64,000 nt of DNA from Streptococcus urinalis 2285-97 (GCF_000188055.2 NZ_AEUZ02000001.1:572001-636000), one strand, 5' to 3'. Positions 49,894 through 59,885 are shown, numbered from the stretch's first letter. Program-made: numbers and translations. Notes: a model not told the origin generated them from the sequence alone.

Positions 49894-51116
49894 CGTTGAC
49901 TTATTGTTTGTTTTCTTCTTAATTGTTTTTGGTAATGTTTGAGTAGTTTTTTAAATTTTTTGATTGCTTTACGTGTTAGTTGTTTGGATGATTTTCCATT
50001 TCGACTGTAGACAGGGTTTGTTTTGTCCTTTTGTTCAAGTAAACTAGGGGCAATAAATGCAATATTGTGATCTATAATAGCATTTTTGATAAGTAAGGGA
50101 TCATATATATTGACAGGATCCATGTCTAGAGATTTATGGAGGTCATCATTTTGATTTGCATAGTTAAAACTAGCACTATTTATTAAATTATTGCGATTTT
50201 CTACTTCATCATCAAGTGCCATCACAAAATGACCAGTACTATCTAAAATAAATTCCGTATGAAAATGTATCAATATTTTATAATTATTTTGAGGAATATT
50301 GTCTGAATAAATTGGCTTTAAAACCCCAGTACTTGTCGTCAGTTGACCAATTTTATTATGTAATCTTGAAGATTGGTACAAATCATAATCATCTGGAGTT
50401 AATGTTGCAAGGTAGCTTGCTAAAGCATCTGCATCAGTATTTGATTTCTTTTTAAAATGTTTTCTAATCCATTTTTCTTGTTGAAGTGAAATGACATATC
50501 TGAATTGATGGATTTTTTGATTAAAAATAGAGTAATGAACAAAGTCATTATCAAGATATGACATCTGAACAAGTGAAGCAATTTGATCCCAAAAGGTATT
50601 GGCTGGATCTAAGCGGTCACTAAAATGATTTAGTAACTGTTTGGGATGACTATTTTTGTCGTCCAAGTCTTTTGTGAAACCAGCATAGTTTAGAATTAAA
50701 TGTAATCTTTTTTGAGCTTCTAAAGGTTGTTTGACTTCTGGTAGTACTGCCCACATTTTTTGAAATCGGTCAGAGCCTATTTGATGAATATTGGAGAGTA
50801 GAAGTTGATTATGACTTTTATTATTTACTTTATAATCATTTAAATAGCCTATCTTGATAGCTTGATACGACCAACCATCATTGTATAGCTTTTTGATATC
50901 GTTTTTGATTTCCTTTTCAACGGTCAACTTTTCAATGAGGTTTAATGATTTAAAGCCAGAATCTTTATGATTAATAACTTGAATGAGATCAGTATAGGGC
51001 TTTGCTTTTTTTTGATCAACTAGTCTTTGTTTCTCAGAAAGAGTACAAAAAATGAAAAAAGCTAAAAAGAGGAGAAATAGAAGAGTTTTACAGAGGGTTG
51101 AAATAAATTTCTTCAT
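49881..51116 (-). CDS. membrane-anchored DUF3114-like protein
   Basis: 411 aa. One N-terminal TM (about residues 5-26), a helical middle part, and a C-terminal part (about residues 285-350) with HFHTEFILDSTGHFVMALDDE and SASFNYANQNDDLH, which I match from memory to the streptococcal DUF3114 group (function unknown). The very basic tail (about residues 370-411: Lys/Arg-rich) would face outside if the TM is a simple anchor. Its ATG shares an A with the queA stop (TAATG), so it depends on queA translation. No function is proposed. Confidence 0.7.
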   Translation of the reverse strand: MKKFISTLCKTLLFLLFLAFFIFCTLSEKQRLVDQKKAKPYTDLIQVINHKDSGFKSLNLIEKLTVEKEIKNDIKKLYNDGWSYQAIKIGYLNDYKVNNKSHNQLLLSNIHQIGSDRFQKMWAVLPEVKQPLEAQKRLHLILNYAGFTKDLDDKNSHPKQLLNHFSDRLDPANTFWDQIASLVQMSYLDNDFVHYSIFNQKIHQFRYVISLQQEKWIRKHFKKKSNTDADALASYLATLTPDDYDLYQSSRLHNKIGQLTTSTGVLKPIYSDNIPQNNYKILIHFHTEFILDSTGHFVMALDDEVENRNNLINSASFNYANQNDDLHKSLDMDPVNIYDPLLIKNAIIDHNIAFIAPSLLEQKDKTNPVYSRNGKSSKQLTRKAIKKFKKLLKHYQKQLRRKQTISQRKTD

Positions 51117-52144
51117 TATTTAACAAACATGGCATCACCAAAACTAAAGAAGCGATATTTTTCGTCAACAGCATGTTTATAAGCATCTAAAACAAAATCA
51201 CGACCAGCAAAGGCTGAAACTAACATGACAAGTGTTGATTTTGGGAGATGGAAATTTGTTGAAAACGCATCAACGACTTTAAATTGGTAACCAGGTTTAA
51301 TAAAAATATCAGTCCAGCCTGAATCTGCTTTGATACCGCCATTAAACTTTGTACCAATAGTTTCTAGAGTTCTTATAGATGTAGTTCCTACTGCAACAAT
51401 ACGACCACCTGAACGTTTAACTTCATTTAAAGTATCTGCAGCATCTTCAGTTAGTTGATAAAACTCTGAATGCATCTGATGGTTATCAACATTATCTACT
51501 GAAACTGGTCTAAAAGTACCAAGCCCAACGTGTAAGGTTAAATAGACTAATTTAACACCTTTTTCTTCAATTCGTTCTAGTAATTCTTTTGTAAAATGAA
51601 GTCCCGCAGTAGGTGCTGCAGCTGAGCCATTTTCCTTTGCATAAACGGTTTGATAACGTTCTTGATCTTCTAATTTTTCGTGAATATAAGGAGGTAAAGG
51701 CATCTCACCAAGGCTTTCTAAAACTTCAAGAAAAATCCCTTGATATGAAAATTCAACGATACGCCCACCATGTTCAAGCTCATCACAAACAGTAGCTGAT
51801 AGTCTCCCATCACCAAAGCTAATAGTAGCACCAACACGTAAACGCTTAGCAGGTTTTGCTAAAACTTCCCATTTATCACCGCTGGTATTTTTTAAAAGTA
51901 ATAATTCAACATGACCATGAGTATCAGGCTTTTCACCATAAAGTCTGGCAGGCAAAACTCTTGTGTTATTCATGACAAGAGCATCACCGGGATTTAATTG
52001 ATCAATGATATGGTCAAAATGAGAGTCGGTCATTTCATGTGTTTGATGATCAATAACTAGTAACTTTGATGAGTCTCTTTTTTCAAGAGGTGTTTGAGCG
52101 ATTAATTCTTCTGGTAAGAAAAAATCAAAATCATTTGTATTCAT
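51116..52144 (-). CDS. queA: S-adenosylmethionine:tRNA ribosyltransferase-isomerase
   Basis: Makes epoxyqueuosine at the tRNA wobble position. 342 aa; family motifs [14 protein letters not shown] at the start, [10 protein letters not shown] near 58, PTAGLHFT near 178, [11 protein letters not shown] near 203, [16 protein letters not shown] near 303. RBS GGAG. Forms a two-gene operon with the DUF3114-like gene; the other queuosine genes are not here. Confidence 0.96.
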   Translation of the reverse strand: MNTNDFDFFLPEELIAQTPLEKRDSSKLLVIDHQTHEMTDSHFDHIIDQLNPGDALVMNNTRVLPARLYGEKPDTHGHVELLLLKNTSGDKWEVLAKPAKRLRVGATISFGDGRLSATVCDELEHGGRIVEFSYQGIFLEVLESLGEMPLPPYIHEKLEDQERYQTVYAKENGSAAAPTAGLHFTKELLERIEEKGVKLVYLTLHVGLGTFRPVSVDNVDNHQMHSEFYQLTEDAADTLNEVKRSGGRIVAVGTTSIRTLETIGTKFNGGIKADSGWTDIFIKPGYQFKVVDAFSTNFHLPKSTLVMLVSAFAGRDFVLDAYKHAVDEKYRFFSFGDAMFVK

Positions 52145-52251
52145 AGTATCTCCTTTAGTGATAATAATTTCTCAGAAAATCTCAATGTTTACTATTATAG
52201 CATGCAGAGTTTATCTAGTCATCTAAAGTTATTGAAATAAAGAATTTAAGC

Positions 52252-52280
52252 TTGACAAAAATTGGTCTATACCATATAAT
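52252..52280 (+). promoter_or_regulatory. nagB promoter
   Basis: TTGACA (52252-52257), 17-bp spacer, TATAAT (52275-52280). Confidence 0.88.
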
Positions 52281-52304
52281 AAAGTTATGAATAGGTCTAT
52301 ACCA
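52262..52304. promoter_or_regulatory. two NagR-type (GntR) operators
   Basis: TTGGTCTATACCA (52262-52274) fills the -35/-10 spacer and AGGTCTATACCA (52293-52304) lies 13 bp after the -10. Both resemble the dre-type consensus ATTGGTCTAGACCAAT of the YvoA/NagR/DasR regulators. The binding protein is not in the window. Confidence 0.75.
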
Positions 52305-52323
52305 AATGTAAAGGAGATTTGCA

Positions 52324-53028
52324 ATGAAAGTCATTAATGTTAAGAATGCTCAAGAAGGGGGTCTAGTTGCTTTCAACTTATTAAAAAAAGAACTAGACAA
52401 GGGTGCTAAAACTTTAGGATTAGCCACTGGTAGTACACCAATTCCCTTTTATGAGGAATTAGTTTCTAGTGATATTGATTTCTCACAACTAACAAGTATT
52501 AACTTAGATGAGTATGTTGGTTTAGCGCCATCAAATGATCAAAGTTACCATTATTTTATGCATAAACATTTATTTGATGCTAAACCTTTTAAAGATAATT
52601 TTTTACCAGATGGTTTAGCTAAAGATTTAGAAGCAGAAACAGACCACTATAACCACATTATCGATGAACATCCAATTGATTTTCAAATTTTAGGTATTGG
52701 ACGCAATGGTCATATTGGTTTTAATGAACCAGGAACATCTTTTGATGAAAATACACATGTGGTTGATCTTGAACAATCAACAATAGAAGCTAACAGTCGT
52801 TTCTTTTCTAGTATTGATCAAGTTCCGAAACAAGCTTTATCGATGGGGATTGCTTCCATATTAAAATCAAAAATGATTGTCTTAATGGCCTATGGAAAAG
52901 ATAAAGCAAGTGCAATTAAAGGAATGATAGAAGGACCAGTTACAGAAGAAATGCCTGCTAGTATCCTTCAGAAACATGATAATGTGATTGTTATTGTGGA
53001 TGATGAAGCAGCTTCAGAATTAAATTAA
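52324..53028 (+). CDS. nagB: glucosamine-6-phosphate deaminase
   Basis: Converts GlcN-6-P to fructose-6-P and ammonia, linking amino-sugar catabolism to glycolysis. 234 aa (short form usual in Gram-positives): [14 protein letters not shown] near residue 32, NLDEYVGL with catalytic Asp near 61, [14 protein letters not shown] near 122, and MGIASIL near 168. Derepressed by GlcNAc-6-P through NagR, judged from the operators. Confidence 0.96.
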   Translation: MKVINVKNAQEGGLVAFNLLKKELDKGAKTLGLATGSTPIPFYEELVSSDIDFSQLTSINLDEYVGLAPSNDQSYHYFMHKHLFDAKPFKDNFLPDGLAKDLEAETDHYNHIIDEHPIDFQILGIGRNGHIGFNEPGTSFDENTHVVDLEQSTIEANSRFFSSIDQVPKQALSMGIASILKSKMIVLMAYGKDKASAIKGMIEGPVTEEMPASILQKHDNVIVIVDDEAASELN

Positions 53029-53052
53029 AAAAGCATCTTAAGATGCTTTTTT
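53027..53052. terminator. bidirectional intrinsic terminator, perfect palindrome
   Basis: 26-bp palindrome AAAAAAGCATCTT / AAGATGCTTTTTT between nagB (+) and the glutathionyl-hydroquinone reductase gene (-). Confidence 0.9.
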
Positions 53053-54007
53053 AATTTGTCCAATCTAGTATAGGGCCTTTAGGGATAATGCCATTTGGAT
53101 TTATGGTTTTATGACTACCGTAATAATGACGTTTGATGTGATCAAAGTTAACGGTCTCTTTTATTCCTTTATAATTATAAAGGGATTTTGTGTATTTCCA
53201 AAGATTTGGAAATGAAGTTAAAGGCTTAAGATTACATTTGAAATGTCCAAAATAGACACTGTCAAATCTTACTAAAGTTGTAAATAATCGAATGTCAGCT
53301 TCTGTTAATTCTGAATCAAAAAGGAATGGACCATTTTCAAGATGCTTTTCAATTTCTTCTAAAGCAGAGAAAATATTTGATACTTCATTTTCATAGACCT
53401 CTTGTCTGGTAGCAAAGCCAGCTTTGTAAACACCATTATTAATATTATCGTAAATAAATTGATTGATATCATCAATTTCAGAAGCTAACTCTTCTGGATA
53501 ATAATTCTCTTGGTTTCCGGTAATGTCATTAAAAGCGGTATTAAGCATTCGAATAATTTCAGATGATTCATTACTGACAATAGTATTTTCTTTTTTATCC
53601 CAAGGAACAGGAACAGTGACACGACCAGAATAATTAGGATCTGCTTTTAAATAAATTTCATATAAAAATGACGAATCAAACAAGTCATCACTAACTAATG
53701 GATCATCTTTCTGGAAGGTCCAACCATTTTCTAACATGAGAGGGTGGACAATTGACATTGAGATGTGTTCTTCTAATTGTTTGAGATGTCGCATAATTAA
53801 AACACGGCTTGCCCATGGACAAGTTAGTGAAATATAGAGGTGATACCTTCCTGATTCAGCTTTAAAGCCACTTCTTCCACTAGGACCTTTTGAACCATCT
53901 TTTGTAATCCAATTTCGAAATTGAGACTGACTTCTAACAAATCTTCCACCAGTAGAAGCAGTATTATACCATTTATCTTGCCATTTTCCATCTACTAATA
54001 ACCCCAT
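53051..54007 (-). CDS. glutathionyl-hydroquinone reductase (Xi-class GST, ECM4/YqjG family)
   Basis: 318 aa from ATG 54007 (GGAGG RBS); an upstream in-frame start would add 19 residues without RBS. Catalytic Cys in LTCPWASR near residue 63, LVDGKWQDKWYNT at the N-terminus, SGRVTVPVPWDKK, and C-terminal helical GST domain (ADIRLFTTLVRFDSVYFGHFKCN). The family reduces glutathionyl-hydroquinones. Detoxification role is inferred. Confidence 0.9.
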   Translation of the reverse strand: MGLLVDGKWQDKWYNTASTGGRFVRSQSQFRNWITKDGSKGPSGRSGFKAESGRYHLYISLTCPWASRVLIMRHLKQLEEHISMSIVHPLMLENGWTFQKDDPLVSDDLFDSSFLYEIYLKADPNYSGRVTVPVPWDKKENTIVSNESSEIIRMLNTAFNDITGNQENYYPEELASEIDDINQFIYDNINNGVYKAGFATRQEVYENEVSNIFSALEEIEKHLENGPFLFDSELTEADIRLFTTLVRFDSVYFGHFKCNLKPLTSFPNLWKYTKSLYNYKGIKETVNFDHIKRHYYGSHKTINPNGIIPKGPILDWTN

Positions 54008-54096
54008 AGATACCTCCTTAGTATTACTATTTAGTATTATAAACGCTAAAGGAAACTTTAGCAATTTATTGATAAAAAATATGATAGACTTAGTTT

Positions 54097-54810
54097 ATGC
54101 GATTAGATTATTTTTTACATCTGGCAGGCTTTGGATCAAGAAAACAAGTTAAAATGCTAATCAAACGGCGTGCAGTCACAATTGATGATGAAATTATTAT
54201 GGATGAAAATCGTAATTGTGATTGTCAGCTACAAAAGATTGCTGTTTTTGGTGAGATTATTAAGGGACCTTCAGATGATTATTTTATACTAAATAAACCA
54301 AAAGGTGTTGTGACAGCAAAAAAAGATGAGAAATATTTGACTGTTTTTGACTGTCTTTTGAAAAAAGATATAACGGATCAGCTATATCCAGTTGGTCGTT
54401 TAGATAGAGATACTGAAGGTTTAGTACTATTAACAACAAACGGTCCGTTAGGCTATAAATTATTACAACCCAAAAACCATGTTTCTAAGCTCTATTTGGT
54501 TGAAGTTAATGGGCCATTAGAATCTGATATCGTTGCATTTTTTAAAAATGGTGTTCAATTTCATGATGGGACGGTCTGTAAACCAGCCATAATATCAGTG
54601 ATTTCATCCAGTAAAGAAAAAAGCATTGCAAAATTAAGCATAAGCGAAGGAAAATTTCATCAGGTTAAAAAGATGTTTTTAGCTTATGGTGTAAAAGTTA
54701 CAAAGCTTAAAAGAATATCATTTGCAGGAATTTCTCTGGGGCAGCTTGAAAGTGGACAATATAGAACACTAACTTCAAAGGAAAAAGAAATCATAAAATC
54801 TTTTCTTTAA
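54097..54810 (+). CDS. 16S rRNA pseudouridine synthase (RsuA family)
   Basis: 237 aa. N-terminal S4 domain (MRLDYFLHLAGFGSRKQVK), then the RsuA catalytic core GRLDRDTEGLVLLT with the nucleophilic Asp near residue 105, and KFHQVKKMF near 188. Probably modifies U516 of 16S rRNA, the usual target. Divergent from the upstream GST gene with about 90 bp between. Confidence 0.92.
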   Translation: MRLDYFLHLAGFGSRKQVKMLIKRRAVTIDDEIIMDENRNCDCQLQKIAVFGEIIKGPSDDYFILNKPKGVVTAKKDEKYLTVFDCLLKKDITDQLYPVGRLDRDTEGLVLLTTNGPLGYKLLQPKNHVSKLYLVEVNGPLESDIVAFFKNGVQFHDGTVCKPAIISVISSSKEKSIAKLSISEGKFHQVKKMFLAYGVKVTKLKRISFAGISLGQLESGQYRTLTSKEKEIIKSFL

Positions 54811-54863
54811 AAAGTATCATTTTTTACGAATATATAGTTGAGAACAAAAAGATGAGGTGATGA

Positions 54864-55814
54864 ATGCTTACTGCAAAAAATCAAAATGGGCAACTCATTT
54901 GTATATTGGAGCAGCTTGATGATTCTGATACTTATTTTTGTCCTTCCTGTCTGGGACCTCTTCGGATTAAAGCTGGAACAATTATGCAAAAACATTTTGC
55001 ACACATAAGTCGATAACAATGTCATTATAATGGTGAAAATGAATCCCCTGAACATTTATCATTAAAAGCTAAATTATATTCCACTCTATCTCAAAACAAC
55101 AATATTCATGATACTCGAGTAGAAAAGTATATTAGTTCATTAAAACAAACAGCTGATTTAATGATTAACCATAAACTCATATTAGAAGTACAATGTAGTC
55201 ATTTATCACTTGAGAGATTGTTGGAAAGACAAAAAGGATACAATAAAGAGAAGTATCATACCATTTGGTTACTAGATCGAAAGTTATGGCTAAAAAACAC
55301 TCTAAGTCAACTTCAGAAGCAATTTTTAAATTTTTCGAAATGGCTAGGCTTTTATTGTTATGAAGCAGATATTGAAAATAACGAAATAAGACTAAAATAT
55401 ATGATTCATGAAGATATCAGAGGAAGGGTACACTATTTAACGAAATCATGTTCTTTAACAGATAATATTTATCTTTTATTTCGATATCCTTTTATGATAG
55501 GAAATATTCTTTCTTTGAAGATAAAAATATCTGCCAATATGAGACAATACATTCAACAACAACTTTATTTTAAAAATCCAAAATGGTTAAAAAAACAAGA
55601 AGAAGCCTATCTTAAAGGATACAATATTTTACTTGATTGTGATAAAAGCTATTATCCACAGGTTTTTCCACCACATTCTAAACTTGATTTTTGCCTAATT
55701 GATCAAAAATTAGGTGAATATTATGATAAATTTAAAAAGTTTTACTGTAAAGAAGAAAGCAAAAAACAAATACAAATTGTTTATTCACCTTGTTTTTATG
55801 TTAAAATAAAATAA
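54864..55814 (+). pseudogene. coiA: competence protein CoiA, nonsense mutation
   Basis: CoiA is a nuclease-like protein made during competence and needed for recombination of taken-up DNA. The 316-codon frame begins at 54864 (GAGGTGATGA) with the N-terminal zinc-ribbon-like segment (YFCPSCLGPLRIKAG, QKHFAH). A TAA at 55014-55016 (codon 51) follows; the frame then resumes intact, including the core ESPEHLSLKAKLY and LILEVQCSHLSLE (restriction-endonuclease-like D/E-x-Q region). Probable CAA to TAA. The pepF gene follows 45 nt later, the usual coiA-pepF order. Competence-box (cin-box) not found in the short upstream gap. Confidence 0.88.
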
Positions 55815-55858
55815 ATATTTTGATTAAAAATAAAAATTCTTCTTATTAGAAAGGTAAA

Positions 55859-57661
55859 ATGATGTCAGATAATCGTTCACATTTATTAAAAGATGAAACT
55901 TGGGACTTATCAACAGTATTTCCTACAGATGAAGCTTGGGAGGTTGAACTTAATCTTCTGTATACTGAACTTGATTCAGCTAAAATTTATAAAGGAAAAT
56001 TAAAAGAAAGTGCAAGTGTACTTGTAAGTATCACTGAAAACTATCTTGACCTTCTTAGACGAATTGAAAAAGTTTATGTATATGCCTCAATGAAAAATGA
56101 TCAGGATACAACAGTTGCAAAATATCAAGAATTTCAGGCTAAAGCCTCCTCTTTATATGCTACGTTTAGTGAGGTATTCTCATTTTATGAACCAGAGTTG
56201 ATGTCTTTAGAGACGAATGTATTTTCAAAATTTCTAGAAGAAGAACCTGCGCTTAAGCCTTATAAACATTATTTTGATAAAATCTTTGCTCAAAAAAAAC
56301 ATGTACTCACACAGAAGGAAGAAGCACTACTAGCTCAAGCACAAGAAATTTTTAATGGTGCAAGTGAAACATTCGGTATTCTAGATAATGCTGATATTGT
56401 TTTTCCTACAGTTCATGATGAAAATGATAATGAAGTTTCTTTAACACATGGTAATTTTATTAGCTTAATGGAATCTAAAAATCGCAGTGTTCGTAAAGAA
56501 GCTTATGAAGCGCTCTACAAAACTTATCAACAATATCAACATACCTATGCAAAAACTTTACAAACAAATGTTAAAGTTCAAAATTACCAAGCTAAAGTTA
56601 GAAATTACCAGTCAGCAAGACAAGCTGCTATGTCAGCTAATTTCATTCCTGAAAGTGTTTATGATACGCTACTTGAAGCAGTTAATAATCATCTCCCTTT
56701 ATTGCATCGATACATGAAACTTAGAGCGAAGATATTAGATATTACTGATTTAAAAATGTATGATGTTTATACTTCTTTATCAGATACTGATATGGCTTTT
56801 ACCTATGACCAAGCTATTGAAAAATCTAAAAAAGTTTTGTCTGTCTTTGGAGATGACTATTTGAAACGTGTTGAAAAAGCTTTTTCAGAAAGATGGATTG
56901 ATGTTCGAGTTAATAAAGGAAAACGTTCTGGTGCTTATTCAGGTGGTTCATACGATACCAACGCATTTATGTTATTAAATTGGCAAGATACACTAGATAA
57001 TTTATATACACTGGTACACGAAACAGGACATAGTTTGCATTCAACATTTACAAGAGAAAATCAACCTTATGTGTATGGGGATTATAGTCTTTTCTTAGCA
57101 GAAATTGCATCAACAACAAATGAAAATATTATGACTGAAACACTTTTAAAAGAGTCACAATCAGATACTGAAAGATTTGCTATTTTAAATCATTATTTAG
57201 ATGGCTTCAAAGGAACAGTTTTCCGTCAAACACAATTTGCTGAATTTGAACATCAAATTCATATTGCTGATCAAAATGGTCAAGTACTAACAAGCGAATT
57301 CTTGAATAATCTCTATGCTAATCTAAATGAAAAATATTATGGTTTATCAAAAGAAGATAATCCCTTAATTCAATATGAATGGGCTAGAATACCTCATTTT
57401 TACTATAACTATTATGTTTATCAGTATGCAACAGGATTCGCAGCAGCTAGTTATCTTGCTGAGAAAATTGTTCATGGAACGACAGAAGATAAAATAAAAT
57501 ATTTAGATTATCTAAAATCGGGTAACTCAGACTATTCTTTAAATGTCATTGCAAAAGCAGGTGTGGATATGACAACAGTAGATTATTTGAATCAAGCCTT
57601 TAAAGTGTTCGAAAAAAGACTTACAGAGTTAGAAAAACTTGTTGAAAAAGGTATAAGATAA
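55859..57661 (+). CDS. pepF: oligoendopeptidase F
   Basis: Cytosolic zinc metallopeptidase (M3 family) that cuts peptides of about 7-17 residues; next to coiA it is called PepB/PepF in streptococci. 600 aa, normal. Zinc motif HETGH near residue 387 with the third ligand in EIASTTNE near 417. ATG ATG start at 55859; AGAAAGG RBS. Intact although the coiA gene before it is dead, so it must have its own promoter or read through. Confidence 0.96.
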   Translation: MMSDNRSHLLKDETWDLSTVFPTDEAWEVELNLLYTELDSAKIYKGKLKESASVLVSITENYLDLLRRIEKVYVYASMKNDQDTTVAKYQEFQAKASSLYATFSEVFSFYEPELMSLETNVFSKFLEEEPALKPYKHYFDKIFAQKKHVLTQKEEALLAQAQEIFNGASETFGILDNADIVFPTVHDENDNEVSLTHGNFISLMESKNRSVRKEAYEALYKTYQQYQHTYAKTLQTNVKVQNYQAKVRNYQSARQAAMSANFIPESVYDTLLEAVNNHLPLLHRYMKLRAKILDITDLKMYDVYTSLSDTDMAFTYDQAIEKSKKVLSVFGDDYLKRVEKAFSERWIDVRVNKGKRSGAYSGGSYDTNAFMLLNWQDTLDNLYTLVHETGHSLHSTFTRENQPYVYGDYSLFLAEIASTTNENIMTETLLKESQSDTERFAILNHYLDGFKGTVFRQTQFAEFEHQIHIADQNGQVLTSEFLNNLYANLNEKYYGLSKEDNPLIQYEWARIPHFYYNYYVYQYATGFAAASYLAEKIVHGTTEDKIKYLDYLKSGNSDYSLNVIAKAGVDMTTVDYLNQAFKVFEKRLTELEKLVEKGIR

Positions 57662-57690
57662 AAGAGATAGCTTAACTATCTCTTTCTTTT
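57661..57690 (+). terminator. intrinsic terminator after pepF
   Basis: AAAGAGATAG / CTATCTCTTT stem with CTTAA loop. Confidence 0.8.
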
Positions 57691-57817
57691 TAAGACATGA
57701 TTTAGTTATTTTAAGTTATCATTTGTGATAAGATCAATAAATAGATTGAAAAATGTTTCTTTAAAAGAACCTTGTCTATTGAAAAGAATTATTTTCAAAA
57801 AAAGATTGGAGTATCGT

Positions 57818-58369
57818 ATGAAAGAAGTCACTTTAATTTGGGATTTTGATGGAACTTTAGTGGAATCTTACCAGATAATTAATCACGTTCTAAAGCATCT
57901 TTACAAAACATTTAACTTTACCTATGATGAGAAGTTTGTCAATCACTATATTATTGAATTTTCTGTGAATGACCTTTTATTACTTCTTTCGAGAAAATAC
58001 GGTACCTCTTTATCAGTTCTAAAGGATTTTTTTAAAAAACATCATGAATCAAAAGACAATGATATCAAACTTATGCCTTTTGCAAGAGACGTTTTAGAAG
58101 AAACTTATGATAAAGGAGTTAATCATTTTATCATAACTCATAAAGGAGAAACGACACATTCTGTACTAAATCGTCTGGGAATTTCATCCTATTTTACAGA
58201 AGTGATAACAAGTGCTAGCGGGTTTAAACGAAAGCCAGATCCTGAAAGTACCATTTATTTAATTGAAAAATATCATTTAGATCGAAAAAATACTTATTAC
58301 GTGGGTGATCGACCTTTAGATCTTGACTTAGCTATCAATGCCAACATAAAATCAATTAATTTAAATTAG
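57818..58369 (+). CDS. HAD family hydrolase (phosphoglycolate phosphatase-like)
   Basis: 183 aa from ATG 57818, chosen for its GGAG RBS; the open frame upstream to 57725 has none. HAD motif I WDFDGTLVES, motif II ITHKG, motif III Lys in FKRKPDPES near 140, motif IV YYVGDRPLDLDLA near 163. Short cap domain. Substrate unknown; smaller than classical Gph. Confidence 0.88.
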   Translation: MKEVTLIWDFDGTLVESYQIINHVLKHLYKTFNFTYDEKFVNHYIIEFSVNDLLLLLSRKYGTSLSVLKDFFKKHHESKDNDIKLMPFARDVLEETYDKGVNHFIITHKGETTHSVLNRLGISSYFTEVITSASGFKRKPDPESTIYLIEKYHLDRKNTYYVGDRPLDLDLAINANIKSINLN

Positions 58370-58481
58370 AAAAGTTCGGAAATAAACAAAAAATAAGTAA
58401 TTTAGCTGATATTATAAAGTATCTTGATTTAAATTGAAAATAAGGTTAATGAGCATATTTATACCATTTTGAAGAGAGATT

Positions 58482-58490
58482 TGATAAAAT
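58482..58490 (+). promoter_or_regulatory. extended -10 promoter of OFA-family transporter gene
   Basis: TGaTAAAAT, 60 bp before the start; RNA would begin close to the inverted repeat at 58493. Confidence 0.45.
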
Positions 58491-58492
58491 AT

Positions 58493-58537
58493 AAAAACGA
58501 ACATAAATTAATAAAATAACATAAAACGTTCGTTTTT
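58493..58537. promoter_or_regulatory. 10-bp inverted repeat with PurBox-like ACGAAC arms
   Basis: AAAAACGAAC (58493-58502) and GTTCGTTTTT (58528-58537), 25-nt loop, followed by another T, 13 bp before the MFS gene. The arms contain ACGAAC as in PurBoxes, but spacing is larger than the usual 16-17 bp. It could be an operator or a terminator-like leader hairpin. Confidence 0.5.
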
Positions 58538-58550
58538 TAGAAAGATTGAA

Positions 58551-59786
58551 ATGTTTAAGATTTCAAATCGTTATCTAATCGCAACTTGTGGTGTATTGCT
58601 CCATCTGATGCTAGGATCAACCTATGCTTGGAGTGTCTATCGAAATCCTATTATGAGTGAGACTGGTTGGTCTCAATCAAGTATCGCATTTGCATTTTCC
58701 CTAGCAATTTTTTGCTTAGGTATGTCAGCTGCTTTTTTAGGAAAAGTTGTTGAATCATTTGGTCCAAGAATCACTGGAAGTATTTCTGCCTGTTTTTATG
58801 CATTAGGCAATATATTGACAGGGGTTGCTGTAGCCAATCATCAACTTTGGTTACTTTACCTTGGATATGGATTAATTGGCGGCATTGGTTTAGGAATCGG
58901 TTATATAACTCCAGTTTCAACAATTATCAAATGGTTTCCGGACAAACGTGGATTAGCAACAGGACTAGCAATAATGGGTTTTGGTTTTGCTTCTTTACTG
59001 ACAAGTCCAGTTGCTCAATTTTTAATGACAAATGTTGGTCTTTCAAAAACATTTTATTATTTAGGTATGTTCTATTTTCTTGTTATGCTGATTGTTTCAC
59101 AATTTATTCATAAACCAAGTCAGGCTGATGTTGCAAAATTAGAAACTAAGTCTTCTCATAGTAATCAACAATTAGATATGACTAGTGGCCTATCTGCAAA
59201 GGAGGCTTTAAAAACAAAACTATTTTACCTTCTTTGGATTGCATTTTTTATCAATATATCTTGTGGTCTAGGTTTAATTTCTGTTGTGGCACCAATGGCT
59301 CAACAACTGGCTCATATGACAGTTGCACAAGCTTCATTTATTGTTGGATTAATGGGAATATTTAATGGTTTGGGACGTTTATTATGGGCTAGCCTGTCAG
59401 ACTATATTGGAAGACCACTGACCTTTACCTTATTGTTTATTGTTAATATTATAATGACGTTACTTTTAATGGTTAGTTCAGCAAGTATTATTTTTACCAT
59501 AGCATTATCTTTAATCATGACATGTTATGGTGCAGGTTTCTCGCTTATCCCACCATATTTAAGTGATCTATATGGCGCAAAAGAATTAGCAATTTTACAT
59601 GGCTATATGCTAACAGCATGGGGAATGGCTGCATTATTTGGGCCAATGCTATTATCTTATTTGCTTGAACTTTCACATAGTTATATGGTGACATTATTGT
59701 CATTTGGACTCTTATATATCTTAGGCTTAGTCATTATTCTAGTTGTGAGACGACAATCAAAAGCCTTCATTTTTTCTAAATCATAA
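58551..59786 (+). CDS. OFA-family MFS transporter (oxalate/formate antiporter-like)
   Basis: 411 aa, 12 predicted TMs. MFS start GVLLHLMLGSTYAWSVYRNPI, loop GKVVESFGPRITG near residue 66, GIGLGIGYITPVSTIIKWFPDKRGLATGLAIMGFG split around 122-155, second-half loop GRLLWASLSDYIGRP near 275. The W...SVY pattern and the KWFPDKRG segment are typical of the OFA subgroup (OxlT-like). Actual cargo unknown; no frc/oxc genes nearby to suggest oxalate. Confidence 0.88.
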   Translation: MFKISNRYLIATCGVLLHLMLGSTYAWSVYRNPIMSETGWSQSSIAFAFSLAIFCLGMSAAFLGKVVESFGPRITGSISACFYALGNILTGVAVANHQLWLLYLGYGLIGGIGLGIGYITPVSTIIKWFPDKRGLATGLAIMGFGFASLLTSPVAQFLMTNVGLSKTFYYLGMFYFLVMLIVSQFIHKPSQADVAKLETKSSHSNQQLDMTSGLSAKEALKTKLFYLLWIAFFINISCGLGLISVVAPMAQQLAHMTVAQASFIVGLMGIFNGLGRLLWASLSDYIGRPLTFTLLFIVNIIMTLLLMVSSASIIFTIALSLIMTCYGAGFSLIPPYLSDLYGAKELAILHGYMLTAWGMAALFGPMLLSYLLELSHSYMVTLLSFGLLYILGLVIILVVRRQSKAFIFSKS

Positions 59787-59794
59787 TAAATGTA

Positions 59795-59824
59795 AAAAAC
59801 TTTCTAGATTACTAGAAAGTTTTT
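59795..59824 (+). terminator. intrinsic terminator after MFS gene
   Basis: AAAAACTTTCTAG / CTAGAAAGTTTTT stem with ATTA loop. Confidence 0.88.
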
Positions 59825-59885
59825 CTTTCTTGATTTTTGATATAATAAAAAAGTTAACGAATTTAGAATAGAAAAGAGAAAATTT

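Noticed and set aside
55161-55814. Separate 217-aa gene
   Set aside because: It is the in-frame continuation of coiA after its stop codon and starts in the middle of the conserved core.
11657-55816. Stop-codon readthrough or recoding for the five in-frame stops (for example TGA as Trp or suppressor tRNA)
   Set aside because: Housekeeping genes in the window end at TAA, TAG and TGA normally, and the stops are mostly TAA in unrelated genes that are individually dispensable. No SECIS-like or pseudoknot element was seen after them.
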